The notes under the pieces: generated by a model | Databases searched by the model: none | What the model was told of the DNA's origin: nothing | The model's input: only the letters and a program-made list of their open reading frames with translations | Source of the DNA: UBA3855 sp964472035 | GTDB lineage: Bacteria > Bacillota > Clostridia > Oscillospirales > Ruminococcaceae | Assembly (NCBI GenBank): GCA_964472035.1 | Contig: CAYYIT010000066.1 | Coordinates: 1 to 12,078, forward strand | DNA: 12,078 bases | Direction of reading: 5' to 3' | Program-made: the position numbers and the translations under genes | Part shown: piece after piece, positions 6,341 to 12,078 of the stretch | Position numbering within the stretch: the first letter of the stretch is position 1 | Layout of the letters: every line of letters begins with the position of its first letter

Positions 6341-8701
6341 TCAGAGCTTTGTAATCTTCTGGTACTTCGCCATGATCTTCTTGGTGCCGACGCGGTCAAA
6401 CGCGACCTCCAGCATCGCATCGCCGCCCATGTATTCCACGCTCAGCACGGTGCCGTCGCCATGGAAGCGGCTGTTGATGCGCTCGCCGGGTGAGAACTGC
6501 AGATTCTGCGGCATCTCCGGTGCAGGCGCAGTGCGTTTTTTGATCTCCTCCATCTGGCGGCGCATATAGGCAACGCCGGTATTCGCGCCGATCTCTGCCG
6601 GCATGCTCTCGAACTTCCGCGTGGTCTTATCCTCGATTTGCAGCAGCTCCTCGGGGATCTCCTTCACGAAACGCGACAGCGGATTCTGCTTGATGCTGCC
6701 GAAGAGCATGCGGCTCTGGCAGTGGATGAGATGCAGGTGACGCTTTGCACGGGTGATCGTTACATAGGCGAGGCGGCGTTCTTCCTCCATATCCTCCTGG
6801 GTATCCATGCTGCGCATACCGGGGAAGATCCCCTGTTCCATACCCACCACAAAGACGGTATCGAACTCCAGTCCCTTGGCGGCGTGGATGGTCATGAGAG
6901 AAACGCAGGGTTCGTCGGAAGCCCTGTCGGCATCCGTGTAGAGGGCGTTCTCCTCAAGGAAACCCTCAAGCGAAGGCTCCTCGCTTTCCTTCATATATTC
7001 CACGATATTGGAGCGCAGTTCCTCGACGTTTTCAAGACGCGTTTCGCCCTCCTCGCCCTGCAGGATGAGCATCTGCTTGTAGCCGCTGCGTTCCAGCACG
7101 GTATCGAACAGCTCGTCAAGCGGCAGCGTTTCGGAAAGCTCCGTGAATTCGTCCATCAGGGCTGCAAATTTCAGGAGGGGTGCTGTACGCTTTGAAAGCG
7201 TCGGGAAATCCTCACAGGAGCGCATGACCTCAAGGGGTGTCATGCCGAGATCACGGGAGATGGCGGTGATCGTACTGATCGTTGCTTCGCCGATGCCGCG
7301 CTTGGGAAGGTTCACGATGCGCTCAAAGCGCACGTGGTCGCTGGGATTCTGGATGACACAGAGATAGGCGATCACGTCCTTGATCTCCTTGCGGTCCTGG
7401 AAGCGCACGCCGCCGAACACGCGGTAGGGCACCTTGTTGCGGATCAGTGCACGCTCGACATTATTGGAAAGTGCGTTCATGCGGTAGAGTACGGCGAAAT
7501 CGGTGTACTGTGCGCCGTCGGCAACCGCCTGTTCGATCGTATCGGCGATGTACTGGCCCTCGTCCTTTTCAAGGGATACCTTGAGGAGCGTTACCTTCTC
7601 GCCGTCGCCGGCAGCCGTCCAGAGCTTCTTCTCCTTGCGGTTTTCGTTGTGGGCGATGACGGCATTTGCCGCGCTGAGGATGTTCTGGGTGGAACGGTAA
7701 TTTTCCTCCAGACGGATGGTCTTGCAGCCGGGGAACTGCTCCTCGAACTGCAAAATATTCTCGATGGTCGCACCGCGGAAGCGGTAGATGCTCTGGTCAT
7801 CATCGCCCACGACGCAGAGATTGCAGTGTTCCTGCGCAAGCAGGCTCACGAGCCGGTACTGCGCATAGTTCGTATCCTGATACTCGTCCACCATGAGATA
7901 GCGGAAGCGGCGCTGGTATTTTTCAAGGACGTCCGGACACTGCTCAAACAGCCGCACCGTCAGATAGATGAGGTCATCGAAATCCACCGCCTGCGCATCA
8001 TGCAGGCGCTTCTGGTATTCGCGGTAGAGCTTTGCGGCGACGGATCTCCAGTAGTCATGTCCGGCTTCCTCCGCAAACTGTTCGGGCGAGATCATCTTAT
8101 CCTTGGCACTGCTGATGGTGCCGAGAATGCTTTTCGGCGGGAACTTCTTTTCCGAGATATCCATATCCTTCATGCATTTTTTCATGACACGGAGGCTGTC
8201 ATCGCTGTCGTAGATCGTGAAGCCCTTCTCAAAGCCCAGGCGTTCGATATTGGCGCGCAGGATCCGCACGCAGGCGGAATGAAAGGTGGAGGCATGGATG
8301 TCCTCCGCGGCTTCACCGAGTGTCACGGAGAGACGTTCCTTCAGCTCCCCTGCCGCTTTGTTCGTGAAGGTGATGGCAAGGATCTGCCAGGGCAGAACGG
8401 GACGATCCGCGATCAGTGCCTGCAGTTCTCCCATGGAGAGCATGCCGCTGTCGATATACTGCCGGAGCGCCGCAAGCTCCTGCTCCGACGGAACGGGTGT
8501 GGGGGTATTTGCCGTGTCCCCGAACAGCACCATATTTGCAATGCGGTTGACGATCACGGTGGTTTTTCCGCTGCCCGCACCTGCCAGCACCAGCACCGGT
8601 CCCTTTACGGTCGTGATCGCATCTAACTGCTGGGGATTCATCTGCCGGAAACACCGGCGCAGGGCTTCGCGTTTCACTGTCAGAAATTCATTTTCAGTCA
8701 T
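6341..8701 (-). CDS. pcrA: ATP-dependent DNA helicase PcrA (UvrD/Rep superfamily 1A)
   Basis: PcrA is a 3'-5' helicase for repair, replication-fork clearing and RNA polymerase-linked repair. The protein has 786 residues from ATG 8701, close to the usual length plus an insertion. Visible in order: Q-motif MNPQQLDAI (21-29), Walker A AGAGSGKT (40-47), ITFTNKAAGELKERL motif Ia (110-124), Walker B VDEYQDTN (271-278), GDDDQSIYRFRGA (299-311), EENYRST (332-338), HAAKGLEFDTVF (606-617), VTITRAKR (647-654), and a C-terminal Tudor-like domain (about 738-786) that in PcrA contacts RNA polymerase. Residues 60-106 contain an extra acidic/Pro stretch between Walker A and motif Ia. A longer frame to 8791 is rejected because it would run through the promoter at 8742-8770; ATG 8722 lies only about 13 bases from the predicted start of transcription, whereas 8701 has AAAGGA seven bases upstream. 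Confidence 0.96.
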   Translation of the reverse strand: MTENEFLTVKREALRRCFRQMNPQQLDAITTVKGPVLVLAGAGSGKTTVIVNRIANMVLFGDTANTPTPVPSEQELAALRQYIDSGMLSMGELQALIADRPVLPWQILAITFTNKAAGELKERLSVTLGEAAEDIHASTFHSACVRILRANIERLGFEKGFTIYDSDDSLRVMKKCMKDMDISEKKFPPKSILGTISSAKDKMISPEQFAEEAGHDYWRSVAAKLYREYQKRLHDAQAVDFDDLIYLTVRLFEQCPDVLEKYQRRFRYLMVDEYQDTNYAQYRLVSLLAQEHCNLCVVGDDDQSIYRFRGATIENILQFEEQFPGCKTIRLEENYRSTQNILSAANAVIAHNENRKEKKLWTAAGDGEKVTLLKVSLEKDEGQYIADTIEQAVADGAQYTDFAVLYRMNALSNNVERALIRNKVPYRVFGGVRFQDRKEIKDVIAYLCVIQNPSDHVRFERIVNLPKRGIGEATISTITAISRDLGMTPLEVMRSCEDFPTLSKRTAPLLKFAALMDEFTELSETLPLDELFDTVLERSGYKQMLILQGEEGETRLENVEELRSNIVEYMKESEEPSLEGFLEENALYTDADRASDEPCVSLMTIHAAKGLEFDTVFVVGMEQGIFPGMRSMDTQEDMEEERRLAYVTITRAKRHLHLIHCQSRMLFGSIKQNPLSRFVKEIPEELLQIEDKTTRKFESMPAEIGANTGVAYMRRQMEEIKKRTAPAPEMPQNLQFSPGERINSRFHGDGTVLSVEYMGGDAMLEVAFDRVGTKKIMAKYQKITKL

Positions 8702-8741
8702 GGTCAATTCCTTTCCGTTCATTTCATTGCATTTCCCTTTT

Positions 8742-8770
8742 ATTATAGCAAATCCACAGAACATAGTCAA
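8742..8770 (-). promoter_or_regulatory. Sigma-A type promoter for pcrA
   Basis: On the minus strand TTGACT (8765-8770) and a perfect TATAAT (8742-8747) are spaced by 17 bases. The predicted start near 8735 gives a leader of about 34 bases containing the GGAAAGGA site (8709-8716) in front of ATG 8701. The -35 box touches the palindrome described at 8768-8779. Confidence 0.85.
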
Positions 8771-8779
8771 CATATGTTC
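8768..8779 (-). promoter_or_regulatory. LexA-like (SOS box) palindrome at the pcrA -35 region
   Basis: On the minus strand the sequence GAACATATGTTG overlaps the start of the pcrA -35 box. It has the GAAC-N4-GTTC plan of Bacillota LexA boxes (Bacillus consensus close to CGAACATATGTTCG), with a single change in the core (final C to G). The inner ten bases AACATATGTT are a perfect palindrome. Binding here would cover the -35 element, as expected for a repressor. The assignment to LexA is inference from the match and from the downstream DNA-repair helicase. Confidence 0.5.
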
Positions 8780-8846
8780 CGCATTTCCCATTCATTTTTC
8801 CGTCCGTATATCGGTCATCCCCCGCCTTTTACACAAAATCAGTTGA

Positions 8847-8862
8847 AATTTTCGTGAAAATT
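8847..8862. promoter_or_regulatory. Palindromic operator-like site upstream of the beta-CASP gene
   Basis: AATTTTC and GAAAATT form perfect 7-base inverted arms around a two-base centre (GT). The site ends two bases before the -35 box of the rightward promoter (8864-8869). Position and symmetry suit a dimeric transcription factor, but AT-rich palindromes also arise by chance. No specific regulator can be named. Confidence 0.4.
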
Positions 8863-8863
8863 A

Positions 8864-8892
8864 TTGCATTTTGCCGAAGAGTGTGCTATACT
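8864..8892 (+). promoter_or_regulatory. Sigma-A type promoter for the beta-CASP / SGNH / AIM24 unit
   Basis: TTGCAT (8864-8869) and TATACT (8887-8892) are separated by 17 bases, each one or two bases off consensus. Transcription would begin near 8899, leaving a short leader with AAGGAGGG six bases before ATG 8927. The remaining 8780-8846 between the divergent promoters shows no other clear element. Confidence 0.75.
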
Positions 8893-8926
8893 ATAACTAT
8901 CAATGCAATTACAAGGAGGGTATTCC

Positions 8927-10522
8927 ATGAAAATGCAATTTATCGGCGCTGCCCATGAAGTTACGGGCAGCTGCACATATCTGGAAATTGCCGGCAAGCG
9001 ACTGCTGGTGGACTTTGGTATGGAGCAGGGACGCGACGTTTATGAAAATGCACGCATCCCCTGTGCGCCGGGTGAGATCGACTATGTTCTTCTGACGCAC
9101 GCACACATCGACCACTCCGGACTGCTGCCGCTGCTGCATGCAGGCGGCTTCCAGGGCGAGATCCACACAACCCAGGGTACCGCATCCCTTTGCAGCATCA
9201 TGCTCCGCGACAGCGCACATATTCAGGAATTTGAAGCAGAATGGCGCAACCGCAAGGCGAAGCGTAAGGGTGAAGATCCCTACGTTCCGCTGTATACCAT
9301 GCAGGATGCGATGGGTACGATCGAGCAGATGCGTCCCCACCGTTATGACGACCGTTTCACACTCTGCGAGGGCATTGACGTCCGCTTTACGGATGCCGGT
9401 CATCTGCTCGGTTCTGCAAGCATCGAGGTCTGGGTGACGGAGGGCAGCGAGACACGAAAGCTCGTTTTCTCCGGCGACATCGGCAACATCAATCAGCCGC
9501 TGCTGCGCGATCCGATCTTCATTGACGAGGCGGACTATGTCGTGATGGAATCCACCTACGGCGATCGTGTACACGAGCGCCCCACGGATTATGTGACTGC
9601 ACTTGCACAGGTGCTGCAGCAGACCTTTGACCGCGGCGGAAGCGTGATCATTCCTTCCTTTGCGGTCGGCCGTTCCCAGGAGCTGCTGTATTTTCTGCGT
9701 CAGATTAAGGAGGAAAAGCTCGTTACCGGTCACGATGGCTTCCCTGTCTACATGGACAGCCCACTGGCGATCGAAGCGACCAATATGTTCCTGCGCAACC
9801 AGAACAGCTGTTACGATGAGGAGGCACTCAGCTATGTCCGCGCCGGCATCAACCCCATCGCGTTCAACGATCTGATCCTCGCGACCACGGCGGACAATTC
9901 CAAGGCGATCAACTTCGACAAGCGCGCCAAGGTCATCATTTCCGCCTCCGGCATGTGCGAGGCCGGCAGAATCAAGCACCACCTCAAGCACAATCTCTGG
10001 CGGAAGGAAAATACCATCCTTTTCGTCGGTTATCAGGCATACGGCACGCTGGGACGCTCCCTGGTAGAGGGCGCAACCTCCGTCAAGCTCTTCGGCGAGC
10101 CGATCCATGTGGCAGCCGAGATCAAGCAGCTGCCGGGCATCAGCGGTCACGCGGATCTCAACGGTCTGACGGACTGGATCGCCCATATCAAGAATGTCAA
10201 GAAGGTATTCGTCGTTCACGGCGAAAGTGACACTGCGGATCACTTTACTGCACATCTGAAAAACGACCTGAAACTCGATGCTTACGCACCGTACAGCGGC
10301 ACGGAATTCGATATCATCAGCAATACAGTTACGGTGGAGGGCATTCCGAAGCCCATCGAAAAGAAGAGCGGCAGCAAGGTCGGCAACACCGTTTATCAGC
10401 GTCTGCTGGGCGTTCTGGAGCGTCTCACAACACTCATCAAGCACAGCACCGGAAGAACCAACAAGGATCTTGCAAAGCTCACCGATCAGCTGACCGAGAT
10501 CTGCAACAAGTGGGAGAAGTAA
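8927..10522 (+). CDS. Metallo-beta-lactamase-fold beta-CASP protein (probable ribonuclease)
   Basis: The protein has 531 residues from ATG 8927. The metallo-beta-lactamase core shows motif 2 HAHIDHSG (58-65), motif 3 H159 in DAGHLLGSA and motif 4 D184 in SGDIG. The beta-CASP part shows ESTYGD (208-213), SFAVGRSQELLYFL (244-257), the ASGMCEAGRIKHHL segment (340-353), SGHAD (406-410) with the late metal-ligand histidine H408, and HGE (431-433). These motifs define the RNA-processing group that includes CPSF73-like and archaeal/bacterial KH-less nucleases. After about residue 475 there is a basic, helical C-terminal extension of about 55 residues. It is likely an endo- or exoribonuclease acting in the cytoplasm; the RNA target is unknown, and it is not RNase J by layout. 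ATG 8927 is preferred over 8903 because AAGGAGGG precedes it. Confidence 0.92.
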   Translation: MKMQFIGAAHEVTGSCTYLEIAGKRLLVDFGMEQGRDVYENARIPCAPGEIDYVLLTHAHIDHSGLLPLLHAGGFQGEIHTTQGTASLCSIMLRDSAHIQEFEAEWRNRKAKRKGEDPYVPLYTMQDAMGTIEQMRPHRYDDRFTLCEGIDVRFTDAGHLLGSASIEVWVTEGSETRKLVFSGDIGNINQPLLRDPIFIDEADYVVMESTYGDRVHERPTDYVTALAQVLQQTFDRGGSVIIPSFAVGRSQELLYFLRQIKEEKLVTGHDGFPVYMDSPLAIEATNMFLRNQNSCYDEEALSYVRAGINPIAFNDLILATTADNSKAINFDKRAKVIISASGMCEAGRIKHHLKHNLWRKENTILFVGYQAYGTLGRSLVEGATSVKLFGEPIHVAAEIKQLPGISGHADLNGLTDWIAHIKNVKKVFVVHGESDTADHFTAHLKNDLKLDAYAPYSGTEFDIISNTVTVEGIPKPIEKKSGSKVGNTVYQRLLGVLERLTTLIKHSTGRTNKDLAKLTDQLTEICNKWEK

Positions 10523-10562
10523 TCCCATTTCCCATCAAAATTATCAGAAAGGAGATGAAGCA

Positions 10563-11282
10563 ATGCCGGCGGCCAGCAATTATCAAGGATGCAGTTTTTC
10601 GATTCTCGGCGACTCCATCAGCACACTGAAGGGATTTTTGCCGCCCTATTGCAGATCGTTCTATCTGCAGAATCCCCGCGCCGTCTGTTCCGGCATTTCG
10701 AGGCCCATGGATACCTGGTGGGCACGCGTCATCTCCGCCTTTGACGGACAGCTTTGTATCAACAACTCCTTCTCCGGATGCCTTGTCAGCGGAATGGATT
10801 TTCCCTGCGCTACGCATCTGCTGCGGTATCATGAACTGCACTGCAATCCCGGGGCCTATTATTTTGCAATGCAGGACGGTGCCCTCCGGCAGACGCTCAG
10901 CAGAGAAAAGCTCATACCGGATGTGATCCTGGTATACCTTGGAACCAACGACTGGATATTCCATGCGCCGATCGCAGAAGACGGTACGGGAAGATCCTAT
11001 TTCAACGTCGCCTATCCCCTGCTCCTGCAGAAGCTGCGCGATACTTATCCCAGCAGCAGGATCATCTGTGCGACGCTGTTCCAGAATGATATGTTCGTTC
11101 CGGATGCAAGACATCCCATTGCGGCGTACAATGCCGTGATCCGCGAGGCTGCTGCGCAATTCGGCTGCGGTCTTGCCGAGCTGACCGATGAGGAGACCAT
11201 GATCGAGACCATTGACGGGATTCACCCGACCTATCAGGGAATGCAGCTGCTTGCCGAACGGTGGATCCGTTCCATGAGATAA
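10563..11282 (+). CDS. SGNH/GDSL-family hydrolase (cytoplasmic esterase/lipase-like)
   Basis: This 239-residue protein shows all four SGNH blocks: GDSIS with nucleophile S18 (block I), the NNSFSG segment at 67-72 with oxyanion Gly72 (block II), GTND at 127-130 (block III, Asn129), and DGIHPTYQG with D218 and H221 completing the triad (block V). DTWW at 50-53 is typical of a clostridial subgroup of these hydrolases. There is no signal peptide, so it is expected in the cytoplasm. Family members remove acyl or acetyl groups from sugars, lipids or thioesters; the substrate cannot be read from sequence. ATG 10563 has AAAGGAG eight bases upstream. It follows the beta-CASP gene by 40 bases with no terminator and precedes the AIM24 gene by 19, so all three are probably cotranscribed. 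Confidence 0.9.
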   Translation: MPAASNYQGCSFSILGDSISTLKGFLPPYCRSFYLQNPRAVCSGISRPMDTWWARVISAFDGQLCINNSFSGCLVSGMDFPCATHLLRYHELHCNPGAYYFAMQDGALRQTLSREKLIPDVILVYLGTNDWIFHAPIAEDGTGRSYFNVAYPLLLQKLRDTYPSSRIICATLFQNDMFVPDARHPIAAYNAVIREAAAQFGCGLAELTDEETMIETIDGIHPTYQGMQLLAERWIRSMR

Positions 11283-11301
11283 ATTATAGGAGGATATTAC
11301 C

Positions 11302-11973
11302 ATGCAATTTGAAATTCAGGGAAGACCCTATCCCGTGGCGATCGTCACGCTGAATCCGAACGAAAGTGTACTCTGTCAGAAGGGCGGCATGTCCTGGATG
11401 ACACCGAACGTAGAAATGCAGACAAAGGCCGGCAGCCTCGGCAAAATGTTCGGACGCGCGTTCAGCGGCGAATCCATGTTCTACAACATCTACACCGCAC
11501 AGGGCGGTCAGGGGCTGATCGCGTTTGCAGCATCCGTTCCGGGTGAGATCATGAGCCTGCAGCTGACCCCCGGTAGATCCATTATCGCGCAGAAATCCGC
11601 ATTTCTGGCATCGGATCCGACGGTCGCTTATGAGGTGTTCCTGCAGAAGAAGATCGCCAGCGGTTTCTTCAGCGGTGAAGGCTTCATCATGCAGAAGTTC
11701 CATGGCGAGGGTACACTCCTGCTGGAGATCGACGGCAGCCTGATCACCTATGATCTGGCACCCGGTCAGTCGATGATGATCGATACCGGTCATCTGGCAG
11801 CCATGGAGGACACCTGCTCCATCAACATCGAAACGGTCAAGGGCGTGGGCAATGCCCTGTTCGGCGGTGAGGGCTTCTTCAATACGCGCATCGTCGGTCC
11901 CGGCAGGATCTGGCTGCAGACCATGCCGATCTCGCGTTTTGCACCGGCAGTTGCACGGTATGTGGTAAAATAA
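11302..11973 (+). CDS. AIM24 / TIGR00266 family protein
   Basis: The 223-residue protein matches the AIM24 family, small all-beta proteins found in bacteria and in mitochondria, where yeast Aim24 is linked to inner-membrane organisation. Bacterial function is unknown. The start MQFEIQGRPYPVAIVTLNPNES, the KGGMSWM segment (27-33) and three related glycine-rich stretches support the call: FSGES (54-58), FSGEGF (123-128) followed by GEGTLLLE (135-142), and FGGEGFF (187-193) followed by GPGRIWLQ (199-206). No signal peptide or membrane helix is present. AGGAGG eight bases before ATG 11302 is a strong ribosome site. It is the last gene of the rightward unit; its stop codon lies in a small 5-bp hairpin with a GAAA loop (11971-11984), followed by the main terminator. 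Confidence 0.9.
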   Translation: MQFEIQGRPYPVAIVTLNPNESVLCQKGGMSWMTPNVEMQTKAGSLGKMFGRAFSGESMFYNIYTAQGGQGLIAFAASVPGEIMSLQLTPGRSIIAQKSAFLASDPTVAYEVFLQKKIASGFFSGEGFIMQKFHGEGTLLLEIDGSLITYDLAPGQSMMIDTGHLAAMEDTCSINIETVKGVGNALFGGEGFFNTRIVGPGRIWLQTMPISRFAPAVARYVVK

Positions 11974-11993
11974 CCGAAAGGTTACATAGAAAA

Positions 11994-12025
11994 GAGGGCG
12001 TTCCCATCACGGGAACGCCCTTATT
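11994..12025 (+). terminator. Intrinsic terminator after the AIM24 gene, probably bidirectional
   Basis: AGGGCGTTCCC (11995-12005) and GGGAACGCCCT (12011-12021) form a perfect 11-bp stem with a 5-base loop. On the plus strand it is followed by a weak TTATT. Read on the minus strand, the same stem is followed by CTCTTTTCT, a better U tract, so it may also stop a leftward transcript entering from beyond the right edge. Confidence 0.85.
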
Positions 12026-12035
12026 GGCAAGAAAA

Positions 12036-12054
12036 CCCCCAGCTATGCTGGGGG
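12036..12054. repeat. GC-rich hairpin at the right edge (possible IS200/IS605-type end or leftward terminator)
   Basis: CCCCCAGC (12036-12043) and GCTGGGGG (12047-12054) form a perfect 8-bp stem with a TAT loop. It is embedded in AT-rich flanks (GAAAA before, ATAAAAAG after) and followed by a GCTATGGTGG stretch. On the minus strand the stem is followed by TTTTCTT, so it could be an intrinsic terminator for a leftward gene. The look also recalls the subterminal hairpin of IS200/IS605-family elements, but no transposase is inside the window to confirm this. Confidence 0.45.
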
Positions 12055-12078
12055 ATAAAAAGCTTATAGCTATGGTGG

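Noticed and set aside
7334..8626. 430-codon plus-strand frame antisense to pcrA
   Set aside because: Shadow of the helicase gene, with no recognisable domain or start signal.
8702..8791. Longer pcrA start at 8791 or 8722
   Set aside because: A TTGACT/TATAAT promoter lies inside the longer frame, and ATG 8722 is too close to the predicted transcription start; ATG 8701 has the best ribosome site.
8909..10528. 539-codon open frame antisense to the beta-CASP gene
   Set aside because: It is in codon register with the sense gene, and an open antisense frame only reflects absence of TTA, CTA and TCA codons there. The translation has no family look and no ribosome site.
11971..11984. TAACC-GAAA-GGTTA hairpin at the AIM24 stop codon
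   Set aside because: Only a 5-bp AT-containing stem; too weak to be called a separate element.

Overview
The window looks like ordinary core chromosome of a moderately GC-rich Bacillota bacterium, most likely Clostridia (Oscillospiraceae/Ruminococcaceae-like). This is inferred from strong AGGAGG-type ribosome binding sites, TTGACA/TATAAT promoters, a flavin-dependent thymidylate synthase (ThyX), an mltG gene followed by a U32-family gene, and AIM24-type and beta-CASP proteins typical of gut clostridia. No phage, CRISPR, rRNA or tRNA genes are seen.

From about 8750 down to 1 everything reads leftward (minus strand), in two promoter-headed units. The first starts at a promoter at 8742-8770 and carries pcrA (UvrD-like helicase) and a small DUF3267 membrane zincin. 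A near-consensus LexA-like palindrome touches the -35 box. The second starts at a near-perfect promoter at 5695-5724 and carries thyX, a DUF2156 acyl/aminoacyltransferase-like protein, a DJ-1/PfpI protein, 5-formyltetrahydrofolate cyclo-ligase, mltG and a U32 (TrhP/YrrO-like) protein. Gaps are only a few bases, and the last genes overlap or abut (TGA-ATG, TAATG, and a 17-base overlap), so this is a tight operon. An open reading frame running off the left edge (97 to 1) may be its next gene. ThyX and the cyclo-ligase both act on the folate one-carbon pool. The other members touch the cell envelope (MltG, perhaps DUF2156), translation (U32) and possibly protein/metabolite repair (DJ-1).

From 8927 to 11973 three genes read rightward from a divergent promoter (8864-8892): a beta-CASP metallo-beta-lactamase-fold ribonuclease-like protein, a cytoplasmic SGNH/GDSL hydrolase and an AIM24/TIGR00266-family protein. 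They end at a strong 11-bp hairpin terminator (about 11994-12025) that also works on paper for the opposite strand. A second GC-rich hairpin at 12036-12054 lies against the right edge and may be the subterminal hairpin of an IS200/IS605-like element or another terminator.

I did not find a convincing undescribed system. The most checkable leads are the LexA-like site in front of pcrA plus the DUF3267 protease gene, the palindrome just upstream of the beta-CASP promoter, the mixed-function thyX operon, and the hairpin at the right edge.
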